A DNA stretch of 64,000 nt from Lineus longissimus (Eukaryota > Nemertea > Pilidiophora > Heteronemertea > Lineidae), in the NCBI RefSeq assembly GCF_910592395.1, contig NC_088326.1, positions 10,421,001 to 10,485,000 of the forward strand. Reading direction: 5' to 3'. Within the stretch, counting starts at the first letter, position 1; the number at the start of each line of letters is the position of its first letter. Of the stretch, positions 9,701-19,962 are shown piece after piece. Both the position numbers and the translations under genes were made by a program. The notes under the pieces are model-generated. The model saw only the letters and a list, made by a program, of their open reading frames with translations, had not been told where the DNA came from and ran no database searches.

Positions 9701-12224
9701 GTGATGCATTACGTGATGTGGGCGTTCAATTGGTTAACGGGCCTTCTTGTCGAGTAAAAAGCGTCTTGCAAAAGCTAAGCTATGCTCAGAATGACCCAGT
9801 GTCGTGCCAGCTATTGGTGGAACTACATTGAGAGTTTTATCGAAACATGAGACAAAGGCCCCCTATTCATTTTTGCACCATTTCGCAACTTATTGGCTTC
9901 AAAGCTATATGAGAAATGCCAAGGATTTGACAAGGTAGTGCAAATCTTCGTTGCCGCGTGATGAAACTCTTTATTTAGAAACAAAAAGAATGTCCCTCTT
10001 ACGACAGACTGAACGTGATCTGCTGGTGAAAAGAAACATATCGTGCCTTCATCCTTTGTCAATCGATTGTAAACCACCATTTAAAACCGCGAATACAAAA
10101 TAGTGTGCAAATATTTGACAATCTTACCTGTTTTTCAAAAGCCGTGGGAACGAGCCGTCGCAATTCCGATAAACTGTTGTTAATTCTGTCGCGGCGTCTC
10201 TTCTCGATTATCTGGAGAAGAAAAAGCAATTTATTAATTATATACATAAGATATGAAAAGAAGATAGTGAAGTATTATATATAATTTACGCGTGCATATC
10301 AGAATGATTGATACCAGTTCGCGGAGCTCGTACGTGATAAGACAATTTAGACGGTGGCAAGGTCACGCGCCGTAGGTATGGGAACAAGAAGTCGGTACCC
10401 GGCCGAGCCGGATCCGAGGAACGTCATTCTTAGTGGATCCGCGCGCTTTGGAGGTATTTTGACAAAGGTTAATCAAATCAATGCGAGAAGAGGAGTATTT
10501 GCAATGGAATGGACTACTGTCAGCATCAATCCAAATTTAGGCCAATGCTAGTATCGTATGCTAGAGTGTCCTATCTCGCGCAATGGCACACTGGCAGTAT
10601 CAGCCAGGAATAAAGGGTTAACTCTCGGGTTAACTAGGAGGTTGCAAAGTGGAATGGATACAATAAGGGGACAGTTTGCTTTAGTCCAAATTGTCGTTGG
10701 CGCGAATCTTAGGATTTATCAAACTCTGTTAACAAATTTACGCCCACCGCAAAACTGACAAATATGCGCGGATCATTTGTCTGCAGCATCTTCGACAATT
10801 ATCATCACTGCCTCCCCCGCAACCAGAAAAACCAGTTAGTGTTACCCCGTATTCATATGAATGCAGATGCAGCAGGCTGCAGCTTTTGTACTTCCAAATT
10901 ACCTCCCATTCACCCGCACCGCTCCGTCGTTTCATCCTCTCTCATGAATGGCGCGCGGTGGCGGAGTGCGTCGTGTCAACGTTTGGCTCCATAAACAGTA
11001 GATAAACCAGCATCTTTCAACAGATTTGTTGAAGAATGAATACCAATACTGAACTGATATCTAAACATGTCAGAAATTGCCGAGGCCCCTCGCAAAATAG
11101 GCAAGGGCACGGCCATTCCATCCCGAAGCAACACCCCCATCGCTGACCCGCGTAATGCCAATACAGAATTACTTGAAGGTGACACCCCGGTAGCCACACA
11201 CTATAGACGTCGAATATTGTGGGTTTTGTTTAACCAACTTGCTTGATAGCTTGATAAGTTAGGTGAGAAACGAGCCAAATCATTCTTTGATGTTGTCGCA
11301 TTTTTAAGATTAGACCAAATCGCGAGCCACATATCCTTGATAAGGCGATGGCGAAGATGAAAACCAGGAAATAAAACTCACCCCTCTTCGCTTTTTTCTG
11401 TCGCTGACTGAACAACTTTGTGAGGGTGACCTGAAGAAAAAAGACACTTTTTAGAACAATCGTAACGAATCTGAACCAGGTATTCATCATAATATAAAGA
11501 AATGATTAAAGTAGGCCTACATTACTGTAGAGTTTTGACGGGCTGCCTTAACAAAATGATGCGTTTGTCGATAATGCGTTTGATCATTGTTCAATGAATA
11601 AATGATGGACACCATAAGAGTGGGTCAATAGAAACTCGCCGATAAACACGAATCATGAAATCCAGAGAAAAAAACCTACGAAAAGGTTTGAGATTTAAAA
11701 AAAGTCATTTCATGTTCAGCAGCTGATGTTCGGGGTGTGTTTGTGAATCTGCATGGTCATGATCATGGTGCCATGACATGACATTACCGAGAAAATACTT
11801 GGAAGATAGCTCAAAAAAGACCACGACCAGACTACTAATTCCAGAAGGCCTACTTTACTTGTCCAGAAATGACTAATAAGCCAATTGATAATTTAATTAT
11901 TGAATGGTGTATTTAATGGTCAGTGGTGGTCATGAAGATGATATGTTCAATAAATTTGAAACAGCTTGTAAAGCTGTGCATGATGCTGCACTCTGCAGCT
12001 GAGCTCAGCTTCCATGCATGCTTCACTGTTCTACTACCATGATCCTGCTGCACTGATACACCACCAAAATAATTAAACACATATCAATTAAGAGAACAAA
12101 ATTAATGAATTGAAAAACAATACTATGATAATTAAGCATTATTTCAAACTTACCCTGGCTTTCCCATGTCATCAAATACATCCTCATCAACATCACTGCA
12201 GCTTTCGCTTAAACTCCGTTTCAT
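3105..12224 (-). CDS. hey: Hey bHLH-Orange transcriptional repressor (five exons)
   Basis: Joining exons 12224-12154, 11430-11382, 10211-10128, 8866-8794 and 3784-3105 gives one open frame of 957 bases, 318 residues. All introns are GT-AG and all phases agree. Seen in order: acidic/Ser N-terminus (1-30), basic region RKKRRG then helix 1 (35-68), loop and helix 2 containing [10 protein letters not shown] (69-92), Orange domain starting at [10 protein letters not shown] (about 107-150), a Ser/Met/Pro-rich linker, and a terminal [12 protein letters not shown]. The Gly in the basic region (Hes proteins have Pro) and YRPW instead of WRPW identify Hey rather than Hes. Known for the family: nuclear dimeric repressor induced by Notch, binding E-box-like sites. 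Exon boundaries match the five-exon vertebrate Hey layout as I remember it. The start is chosen because MKR begins Hey proteins generally and the reading frame fits. No disruption seen. Confidence 0.96.
4504..4681. mobile_element. 178 bp MITE, pogo/Tigger-like termini, in hey intron 4
   Basis: Begins CAGTAGAACCTCTCTA and ends with the inverted partner GGAGGTTCCACTG, flanked on both sides by TA (4502-4503 and 4682-4683). The terminal inverted repeats extend about 28 bases with mismatches and include the GGACACC motif. CAGT-type ends with TA duplication are typical of Tc1/mariner-superfamily (pogo/Tigger) non-autonomous elements. No transposase frame lies inside. Related copies are at 5450 and 31259. 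Confidence 0.75.
5121..5128 (+). promoter_or_regulatory. Su(H)/CSL site in hey intron 4
   Basis: CGTGGGAA in a locally GC-rich patch (5080-5180) between the two intronic MITEs. Confidence 0.35.
5450..5631. mobile_element. diverged copy of the pogo-like MITE, hey intron 4
   Basis: Same orientation and order of motifs as the element at 4504 (AGAACCTCTCTAT, AAGGACAC, GTGTCCTGATT, GGGACCAAAACTAGTGTCC, GGGAGGTTC) but with many substitutions and a degraded right end. It lies 770 bases from its relative inside the same intron. Confidence 0.7.
6827..6841. repeat. poly-C tract in hey intron 4
   Basis: About fifteen C directly upstream of the intronic tandem repeat. Confidence 0.85.
6872..7145. repeat. 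diverged tandem repeat in hey intron 4
   Basis: Units begin with TCTCGAAGAA-like sequence near 6872, 6946 and 7042, with a remnant near 7133; spacing is 72-96 bases. Each contains CACTCTCCGTA followed by CGTCTTCAGAA. The middle pair is exactly 96 bases apart, so on the plus strand a repeated peptide (TPLSKN, then LSVSDVFR or LSVTDVFR) stays in frame, antisense to hey. I regard it as non-coding. Confidence 0.6.
7185..7192 (+). promoter_or_regulatory. Su(H)/CSL site in hey intron 4
   Basis: CGTGGGAA in the large fourth intron, just beyond the intronic tandem repeat. A second consensus site, CGTGAGAA, lies at 7326-7333 in the same orientation. Confidence 0.4.
7326..7333 (+). promoter_or_regulatory. 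Su(H)/CSL site in hey intron 4
   Basis: CGTGAGAA matches YGTGRGAA and lies 141 bases from the perfect site at 7185. Confidence 0.35.
8794..8866 (-). CDS. hey: hey exon 4 (loop and helix 2)
   Basis: 73 bases coding [12 protein letters not shown] then [12 protein letters not shown] plus the first base of a Gly codon. Acceptor TTTCAG lies upstream and donor GTGAGA at 8793-8788. It is preceded by a 1261-base intron and followed by the large 5009-base intron. Confidence 0.96.
9472..9479 (-). promoter_or_regulatory. Su(H)/CSL site in hey intron 3
   Basis: CGTGGGAA on the minus strand inside the 1261-base intron between exons 3 and 4. Part of the locus-wide cluster of perfect sites. Confidence 0.4.
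10128..10211 (-). CDS. hey: hey exon 3 (basic region and helix 1)
   Basis: Exactly 28 codons, starting [14 protein letters not shown] and ending VPTAFEKQ, between an acceptor CTCCAG (10217-10212) and a donor GTAAG (10127-10123). This is the most conserved part of the Hey family and differs from vertebrate HEY1 only at the residue before AFEKQ as far as I recall. Confidence 0.97.
11382..11430 (-). CDS. hey: hey exon 2 (start of basic region)
   Basis: 49 bases between a CTTCAG acceptor (11436-11431) and a GTGAGT donor (11381-11376). The first base completes the Gly codon from exon 1. The remaining 16 codons read [16 protein letters not shown], which supplies the basic residues and the Hey-type glycine just before helix 1. 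Confidence 0.92.
12154..12224 (-). CDS. hey: hey exon 1 (start codon, acidic N-terminus)
   Basis: 71 bases: ATG at 12224-12222, 23 codons beginning MKRSLSES and ending DDMGKP, plus two bases of a Gly codon. The donor GTAAGT lies at 12153-12148. The Ser/Asp/Glu-rich start resembles the N-terminus of Hey proteins. It is too short to stand out as an open frame by itself. Confidence 0.9.
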
Positions 12225-12470
12225 TCTGGCAACCATGTGAATTAAGCAAAAAATCCAAAAATCCAAAAACGCGTCAAAAATCTCGTAAAAGTATATCCTC
12301 TCAGCACAGATGCAACTTCAAAATTGATGATCTTTCCCACGGTTCTGCAGTTTTGTTGAGATCGGCTGCTGCGCCCGCCCCCTTTTTGATTGACGGCTCA
12401 AACTCTGGGATTGTTCGTGATCTGCGCGCCGATTGGTTGATGGGTTGTTAATAGCTCCGATCTGGAATGC
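12225..12470 (-). promoter_or_regulatory. hey: proximal hey promoter region
   Basis: Immediately 5' of the hey ATG. Read toward the gene it carries a CCAAT box (12436-12432), a GC box GGGGGCGGGC (12382-12373) and a consensus Su(H)/CSL site (12341-12334), then an A/T-rich stretch up to the start codon. The transcription start itself cannot be fixed; a weak TATA-like GGATATAC lies between the CSL site and the ATG. The surrounding 12350-12880 is distinctly richer in CpG than the neighbourhood. Confidence 0.6.
12334..12341 (-). promoter_or_regulatory. Su(H)/CSL site, proximal hey promoter
   Basis: CGTGGGAA on the minus strand, a perfect match to the known high-affinity consensus YGTGRGAA, 110 bases upstream of the hey ATG. 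CSL sites at such distances drive Notch induction of Hey genes in other animals; activity here is inferred. Confidence 0.65.
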
Positions 12471-12639
12471 TCGGGAACGAGTATAATGAGAGTGCGAATA
12501 GCGATCTGTCCGAGTTGTGTTTTACAAATGTCGTAAACTCCGATGAAATACGATCAAAAATGTAGAAAGCCTTCAAATTGTTGCTAGATGTAAGATCATA
12601 GAAAGCAAATACTTTTGCAGGAGTGCGAAATAATTTTTC

Positions 12640-12647
12640 AGTGGGAA
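12640..12647 (+). promoter_or_regulatory. weak CSL-like site upstream of hey
   Basis: AGTGGGAA: the core GTGGGAA is intact but the first base departs from the Y of the consensus. It sits between two perfect sites in the GC-rich upstream region. Confidence 0.35.
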
Positions 12648-12751
12648 ATCTCCCGCGAAGCGACCATTCTATTGTTCGGCCACCCATTATACTCGTTACA
12701 GGCCGCGGTGCCCGGTCCTGGCGTTGGACGCGAGGCACGCACGCGCGGGGC

Positions 12752-12759
12752 CGTGGGAA
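12752..12759 (+). promoter_or_regulatory. Su(H)/CSL site, distal hey promoter
   Basis: CGTGGGAA, perfect consensus, about 530 bases upstream of the hey ATG within a CpG-rich stretch. It is oriented opposite to the proximal site and is too far from it to form the classical paired site. Confidence 0.55.
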
Positions 12760-12859
12760 AGCCTGGCGACCCAATCATAATCCAAATACGAACTTTTGTT
12801 TGGACTGCTGAGTTTACGCTTCGGCGACCCCGGGTCTTTGGGTAGGGAGCCGAAACCTG

Positions 12860-12867
12860 CGTGAGAA
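12860..12867 (+). promoter_or_regulatory. Su(H)/CSL site, distal hey promoter
   Basis: CGTGAGAA, which fits YGTGRGAA, 101 bases beyond the start of the site at 12752 and in the same orientation. Confidence 0.45.
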
Positions 12868-14157
12868 ACGCGAAGGGGCATGGAACTTGTCCTCAAGAAT
12901 TTGATATTTTGGTGGAGTGATCATTGTCCTTGGCATCACGTCTTTGGTCACTAAATACTTCTTGAAAATGAAGTCAAATATGATTTTCTTTTCTTCTGGA
13001 ATATTCTCGGATAAGGGAATAATAGAATGGGTCTTATTACTGAACATTTTGCATTCAATTAAAGGGATACCGAGATACCATACTCGTTCGTTTAGGACTG
13101 GGGGGTGGCGGGAGTCTGTCTTGGGTGAATGGTGTCTTAAAGGGAGTGGTGCTAGTGTGCAGAAGACATGGGGCCGATTTCGCCATTAAACACGAACGCC
13201 TTATCCTGAGCTGATTCCTTGAAGAGACAATGGTAATCATCTCAGTTGTGCGATGAATCGCGAGGATGTCCAAAGAGAAATTCGTCGATAAAGTAAGGCA
13301 TTACCTGGTGGTTTGTTGGCAGGAGATATGAGAATATCATTCGAAAATGTCCGATGGCGAGGTGCAGAATTTGAGCCGAGAAGAGAAAGAGGTGGCATGG
13401 AATTTTTACGACGCCGGGATATCGCGTACGTGCAACAAACCGTAGCGATACGCTACAATATTCTGAAGAAGAAAGCTAGCTCGTACTTTTTTGGGATAAT
13501 GCAAAGTTTGGAACGACATCAACGATATCACCCAAAGCATCAGTTTCCAGAAGTCAGCAGAAACGGCGATCCTTGATCGGCGGCAAACCTCTATGCAGTG
13601 TCGCCCCGTGCGGTCACAGTCGGCGACTCGTGCGCGCCACAAGCCGGACACGCCGCGGTGCTTCCGAGCCGGGGGGCGCGGATCATCTGCACTCGGGGAG
13701 CATAGTCTACCAGAAATGACTACAATGGCCTTGTATCCTGACAACCAGTGACTTTTATAGCGGTTAGGCCCAGAGTCCATCCACGCTTCGGTCCCCCTAA
13801 TTTTTGCAGTGCACCGGTTGACGCTATATACATGTAGGCCTTCTCAGTCTTACAAGGTATTCATAATATCAAAACTAGATAGATTCATCCTGGCAAAATC
13901 AATGATTTTCAATATACGTCTCCTGTCGATATGACCTTAGGTAATGACGTAGGAGTAAAAAGGCCTTGGTTGCGATGTTCAGGTTATATTTTGCGGGGTG
14001 TGCTTTTATGGAATTCAGGGGCCTGAGCTATGCCATTTTGGATTAGTGTTAAGGGTTAAAATTAACCCTCTCAAATCAACGGAGCGTCCCTCAACAGGGG
14101 TTTATACCCTCTCCAGTTTATAGCTCAGCTCCTCCGTGACACTAATCTTCTTACCTT

Positions 14158-14263
14158 GGTATGGCGATACCCTGCAAGATAGGGGTTGCCACACGATGGT
14201 CGTGCACGATCCTTCAGAGGAATCGGGGTATGGCGATCCGCTTCATGATAAGGGTTGCCACAC
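14158..14263. repeat. short direct duplication
   Basis: GGTATGGCGAT followed by AGGGTTGCCACAC-like sequence occurs twice, starting near 14158 and 14227 (about 68 bases apart), with substitutions between copies. Confidence 0.55.
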
Positions 14264-14697
14264 CAAAGCATTGAATCTTTTCTTACGAGGCTGCGATATC
14301 GCAACGAAGTATTGCCCGTATTAAAGGTGCGCGGATGCAGCGAATGCAACGAAACCGAACTTAATGTTGAAGGTTCAGTGTATGCGATAATAAATTGTTA
14401 AAATACATGCCTGGAGTATACTGCACAACTGGCATGTGAAATTCAATTTGCCCCCATGGCTGGGTCATGCAATTCTTTATGTAAGAATGTTAGGTTGTAT
14501 GAAAATGTGTACCTCATCACAAATCATAGGCCTACTGAGTACATGTATAAGCTAGCCGACTTCCAACGCAGCCGCCGCGGAATCAAAAGAAAACATCGCA
14601 ATTGGCATAAACAGCGGGAAATGATGAAGGTGTCATGTACGAAAGAGCGTTGATCTCGAGACCTCTGGAGGTCACGAGGTCAGGTGACATGGGGTTG

Positions 14698-14705
14698 TTC
14701 CCACG
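14698..14705 (-). promoter_or_regulatory. Su(H)/CSL site overlapping an E-box upstream of hey
   Basis: CGTGGGAA on the minus strand, overlapping a palindromic E-box CACGTG at 14702-14707. Hey proteins bind E-box-like sequences, so this pairing could combine Notch input and autoregulation; that is inference. Confidence 0.35.
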
Positions 14706-15224
14706 TGACGGCGTGTGTTGGGAAGCTGTAGGCGCTTGTGAGCTGAGCGATACGTCAACACGATAAGATGTAGGCCTTTGTAGCAAGCGCTGCAAAGACT
14801 GTTCAAGAATAAGTGGACTAACTCTGCGTCTTGTCCGGGTATCTCAACCAGAGATTCAGCCGATGTGAACAAAATAAGGCATCTCTGACACCGTCTTTGG
14901 CATTGCTTTCGCTTTTCTGAACACGACACTGACATAGCAAGGGCAAAATTAGCGAACCGTTTCATAAATTGTGTGTCATCGAACACGTTGATTATCAACA
15001 GGCTTTCAAATCAAGAACATCTTTCCCCAATTAGTCCCAATCCCAACCTTCAAATGCGATCTCAGAGCCCTGTACGACAATTTTCTCCTCAAGAAACATT
15101 TATGAAGCGTTTCTTTAAAACAACGACCCAGTTGAACTCCTATGGCGCGGGGTACTCATTCACTGATAAATCTTAGTGCCACAAGTTGATTTGGCTGAAG
15201 ATACGGATGCCTCTATTTTTGAGC

Positions 15225-15710
15225 AAGCTGGTCGTTAATGTATTGTTCACCCCTTTGAGAAAAGAGTGTATGAATGATACGTACATGACGTAGGCATGAA
15301 CAATATTTTCGAGGAAACTTTTTGGAATGTATTGTTACGTTCGCTCTTTGAGTAAAAGAGTAAATGAATGATATATATAGGACTGTCCATGGATGCTCTA
15401 CATCCGAGGGGCCTGTATTTGAAGGAAGCTGTTTGGAAATGTATTGTTACCTCTAAAAGATAAGAGTGTGTGGAGGATATGTATAGGCCTGTATTTTGGA
15501 AGAAACTAACTGGAAATATATTTTGTTACCTTTTAAGTAAAAGACGGATACGTACAGGCCTGTATTTTGGAGGAAGCTAGTTAGAAATTTATTCTACCCA
15601 TTTGAGAAACGAGTGTTGAAGGATACGTATCGGCCTGTATTTTGGAGGAAACTGGTTGGAAATTAATATTGTAGGCCATACCTCTTTGAGAAAAGAGTGT
15701 ATGAAGATTT
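15225..15710. repeat. six-unit diverged minisatellite
   Basis: Units start near 15225, 15315, 15425, 15503, 15574 and 15649 (71-110 bases). Shared elements in order are GAAACTGGTTGGAAAT, TATTGTTACC, TTTGAGAAAAGAGTGTATGA, GGATACGTA and GGCCTGTATTTTGGAGG. Units differ by small indels and substitutions, so the array is old. Confidence 0.8.
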
Positions 15711-15799
15711 ATCCTCCTGTCAGGCCGAGTGTCAAGATCGGAGCTAAATCAAGGAATAATTAGTCTCGACATCAGTGTGAGCTTCGTAGAAGACACCCG

Positions 15800-15807
15800 T
15801 TCCCACG
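15800..15807 (-). promoter_or_regulatory. Su(H)/CSL site upstream of hey
   Basis: CGTGGGAA on the minus strand, about 3.6 kb upstream of the hey ATG. It is the outermost member of the clustered perfect sites. Confidence 0.3.
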
Positions 15808-15901
15808 ACTTGCATTGTTTATTTATTATCAGACCTCCAGCTCGGGGCCACGTGACTCAATTATGTCTAATCATTTGCAGCCTCCGCACGACATCTTAGA
15901 T

Positions 15902-15947
15902 TTCACACTCCAGGTCGGAGTAAATATGTGAGAGGCTGGAGTGTGAA
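15902..15947. repeat. perfect 12 bp stem inverted repeat
   Basis: TTCACACTCCAG at 15902-15913 is exactly complemented by CTGGAGTGTGAA at 15936-15947, with a 22-base loop. The role is unknown; it could be chance or a foldback remnant. Confidence 0.6.
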
Positions 15948-16499
15948 GGGAATTGCACAGTACGTCCGAGATAATTTCCCTAAGATGCAGTGCATCGTTG
16001 TGGTGGCTCAACTGTTATAAAGATATCATCACAGCAATGATTTTGTTGGAAGGACCTTACCTGTCCCTTGCTTTTTAAGAGAAATAAGACTCCCCTCTAG
16101 CAATAATTCCTGATTTTTCTCACAGTTTCGCAGGTCAACCCAAGGGTTCACAATCTAAAATCGGATGTTTTCCTTTTAACAGGTGACTGCACGCGAACGA
16201 ATCGCGATGTTAGTTCAGCATTCGGATCTCGCATGACACTTCCATCTTCTCACGGCTGCGAAGGAGCTGAAGGAGTTTAGTGTACACCCTAGGTAACATT
16301 TTAAGGGGTTTAAACGGGGTCAAGCGTGCATCTTGTGGTTAAATCCTACCATATGTACTTGCGATCAGTGTATAGAGTAATTTGCAGAGTGTACACAACT
16401 CATGGTCACCGATGGGCCCAGCATGTTCCTCGGCTGCACACTGAGGCCACAAAAATAACATGACATTGTGGATGCGGCTACTGGTCATGTCCCTGCAAC

Positions 16500-17015
16500 C
16501 GTTTGGTCGTTCATGATACGTGCTACTGCATGGAATGTTGGGTGAAGTGGCGACGTTGTGTAGGTTTAGCCTTCCAAGCATCCTCGTGCCATGACGCTGC
16601 CTAGTCAGTGCCCTATTTCCGAACCGACCGGGGGCGTTCACCAGGATTTCTGACACGTGCTTTGCAAACCACCATTGGAATCCTGGGGAAAGTGGTGTCG
16701 ACGTTGTGCAGCATGGGCCTACGCACGTTACGGCGTGTGTCCACTACTTGTCAGTTCGAAAATCACATAATTTGTCTAGTTTATCAATATCCCCGCCGTT
16801 AGACAGCAGGGCCTACAGCAGTTGAATATCAAAGATAAACACCCAGGCGTGCGACGATACGATCGACTTCTAGCTGCATGATATCAGTGTGTCAACCGTT
16901 GGCCCGATTTATACGCCACGTGCTCGACCGGCTGACATTACGCCATTGGAATGCTGGGCAGTGGTGATGTACGATGCATGGGCCTACGCACGTGACGACG
17001 CGTGCGTCGAACTTT
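16500..17015. repeat. three-copy degenerate direct repeat
   Basis: A module reading CACGTGCT, CATTGGAATGCTGGG, AGTGGTGT, CGACGTTGTG, CATGGGCCTACGCACGT recurs near 16518, 16650 and 16915. The second and third copies are the best conserved. An open frame (16889-17152) runs through the third copy but has no recognisable domain. Confidence 0.6.
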
Positions 17016-17152
17016 TCAACTTGTTTCGGGCTGAAGGGAACGACGAGAAAATGTTTACTAACTTGCAACATTGTTTTGAAAGGTGTCAGGGGCGTCCATT
17101 ATACAATCTCAACAAACGATACAATATTTTGAATAGATCGGGACCAGTATAA

Positions 17153-19100
17153 TTTCGGCGTTGTTGGCGCCCCAATCTTGTTGACAGCTTCCCACCGAAA
17201 AAGATATTCAAACATTTGAAGGTCCACAAGATGGGGTCTCGACAATATAATACTTGACAACCGTAGTAATTTGGTCAGTCAATTGTATGTTAATTCGTTC
17301 AAGAGTGTCTGATCTGCCAAGCAGTTTCGTATGGCCAGAACAAGGCCACGTTTACGCTGTGACCGTCACCGCGCCTTGATAACCTTGCGGACGCCATCAG
17401 CCAATACTTGAGTGTGATTTCTGAGAAAAAAGTCAACAACGAAATATGAATTATAGTCATAAAGATAGAAGGTCAGGGGTCATTGTGCTCATCTAGTGCC
17501 AGATACACGTCTGCCGTATTTTTCTGATACCTGAGTTCAGACCTACACTAACACAAAAATGAAAAGTAGGTCAGATTTTCTAAGAATTTTGTCAAAGAAG
17601 TGAAAATGGTCGTCCACGCTGTCCAACAAAATTCTTGACTTATCACTCTGATCGCATTCTGTGGAATAGTGGTCATGAAGTGTTTTGCTCCTCACCTTTT
17701 TTTTCTTTTTCGGAGGTATTTTAAAATTTGTGTTTGAGAAAATATATACTCTCAGCTATTTACGATTACAGCTTAGATGCTGAAAGCAGAAATCGGTTGA
17801 GTTGAATTAAAGATATACCGCAAATGTCAAGGCCACGTTAAAGACCGTTCGTTGAAAAAAATGAAAATCTAAAAAAATCTAACATGAATTTGGAAATCTC
17901 CTGCAAGTGTTATCACGTTCTGAAGAGACTGGTACATGTAAATAAACTTCAACAATAGAGCTACAATTCTTAAAAGAAGACTGATAGGCGAATACTGTGA
18001 AGTCAAGTTTCAGCGAAATTACGTGCATAATAATTGCTCGACGGCAACGTTTATTTATATTTAGCGAGCCACAGGGAAAAACAATAATCGACCGTTAAAG
18101 GCCTTTAAGGAATCCGTCGGCGCCGCACAAACTGTCTGCACCTGCAGGCCTATGAAATAACGATAAACAAGAGTGAAAAATTATCTCATTTGAGTAAAAT
18201 ACAAGTGCATACCGGTGTCAGATTACTCGTTTGACCAATTAGGCTAATCAGGGTATTTTTACTAATCCAAAATACTTCCAATGAATGCCTGTTAAACGAA
18301 AGCCTAAAGCAATTGTTAATGAATTTACCAAAACATTTTCAAGTCCCGATTCAGTTGTTCTTTTCTGTTATTTATGCGGATATGGCAGGTCGAAACAGTG
18401 AACCAAATTCCTGAAAATATCCACAAATAATTGTCTTGTGTAATACGATTGTAAGGAGTCTATTGCCAGTACTTACAACCATCTTAGTCTTAAGACATTG
18501 AAATCCAACTATGCTTGGATTACTGAGGGAAGAGAATTAGTTAACTAGTTGGCATTATTGACATTATTTAGATCGTTAGTTTTAATATTTCGAAACAATC
18601 AGAACAGAATAACGGGCGACTAACTGAAATGGAGAAAAATAACGTGTAGTTTAAAACTTTTGATCGCAGCATGAATATTAGAGAGTTCAGAAATTTTCGG
18701 CTTGTTTGTCTGCATAGCTTCAATGGCCACTGACCAATTCAGCCTGAAAAAAAACATACCACTGAGAATAAGCTCATTACCCCTTTGAGGGAATCATTTA
18801 AAGGATGAGTAACTTTTCCTGTAACTACGTTTTCGCTTGGTTTGGGTTGGATATGTTGCCAAGTGGGCCCAGTCATGGCTCGTTATTTCGACTATTTCGC
18901 TTCGATTTGACAACATCGGCACTCTAATCATCTTGTAAGATCGTTATACCATAAACTTTATTTGAAAGACTCTGAAATGGTTAATTAGCTAATCGTCTCA
19001 TTAGGCAGCTAACAATGTATCTGGTGACAAACATCTGACTTACATGTTCAATATGGAGGCCGATAAGTCAATTGTTTGATAATTAGATTACGAACAGGGG
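17153..19100. other. intergenic, nothing recognised
   Basis: AT-rich sequence without coding frames, clear repeats or RNA genes that I can identify. Confidence 0.5.
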
Positions 19101-19160
19101 AACAACGTTCAGCAAGGACGATTGTACATATTGTACACTAATGCCCATTACTTCCATGAG

Positions 19161-19232
19161 GCGCTGGTGGTGTAAAGGTTAGCATTGTTGCCTTCCAAGC
19201 AATAGATCCAGGTTCGATTCCCGGCTAGCGCA
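19161..19232 (+). tRNA. tRNA-Gly(TCC), copy 1
   Basis: 72 bases. Acceptor GCGCTGG pairs with CTAGCGC, discriminator A. The anticodon stem GTTGC/GCAAT encloses CTTCCAA, giving anticodon TCC. Box A TGGTGTAAAGG and box B GGTTCGATTCC match the pol III consensus. T5 terminator follows. The T stem is CCAGG against CCCGG, so the middle pair is an A-C mismatch that copy 3 lacks. The gene may still be functional. Confidence 0.93.
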
Positions 19233-19890
19233 CGTTTTTGCACTTTGTTTTTATTTATCTTGTCAATTTTGCTTTGTTCGTGGTTGCATTTTTCGGCAAT
19301 TTAACCCTTTTCTCTCGCATCAAACAGAATAATAATTACACACAAATGAGGATGGAATTTTACCTGACACGACGAGACTTTATATAGTGTGTAGCCAACC
19401 GACTCTACTGAGTTTTTAACGAGTTTTACCCAGATACCACTTCAGTATAATACCAACTGCAACATGAAGTTTTTCTCCAAAAAAACCCAAGGTCTATTTA
19501 TGTCGCTGGTACTAACTTCATAAAAACAAAAATTAAAATCACTGCAAAAAATATGAGTGCAAAAAGGTAATCCCGAGGACCTTTGCGAATAACTAGTCTC
19601 CTGTGCGCAGTCCATTTCGTCATCGTGATCGCCCTTCCTCGCGACAGGACGAGGCCGGTCCGTCCGGAGTGTACAAAAACCCGGATTGTTTTACACATCC
19701 AGCATTGGACAACTGCCCGCATATTTTGATAAATAATTGGCGATGATAAGAAGTACGCTGTACTGACACACAGAATGAATGGTCATTCAATCCCTGTACG
19801 ATTCCTACGTAACACTCTTCGCCGCCTGACTAATCGCGTTCAGCAAGGCCATTGTTCATATTGCACACTAATGCCTATGATCTCCATGAG

Positions 19891-19962
19891 GCGCTGGTGG
19901 TGTAAAGGTTAGCATTGTTGCCTTCCAAGCAATAGATCCAGGTTCGATTCCCGGCTAGCGCA
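19891..19962 (+). tRNA. tRNA-Gly(TCC), copy 2
   Basis: Identical to copy 1 over all 72 bases, including the A-C mismatch in the T stem. It is followed by a T6 run as pol III terminator. Its 5' flank differs from the others at a few positions (ATTGTTCATATTGCACAC instead of ATTGTACATATTGTACAC). Confidence 0.93.

Larger units (their letters stand above)
12900..15220. other. upstream flank of hey, no gene seen
   Basis: No frame with coding character or splice structure was recognised. GC-rich patches occur at 13570-13690. A duplicated segment lies at 14158-14263, and a CSL/E-box composite at 14698-14707. Confidence 0.5.

Noticed and set aside
10143-10150. CSL site in hey exon 3 as a regulatory element
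   Set aside because: It lies in codons for conserved residues of the bHLH (VPTA), so the match may be incidental; counted in the cluster but not annotated separately.
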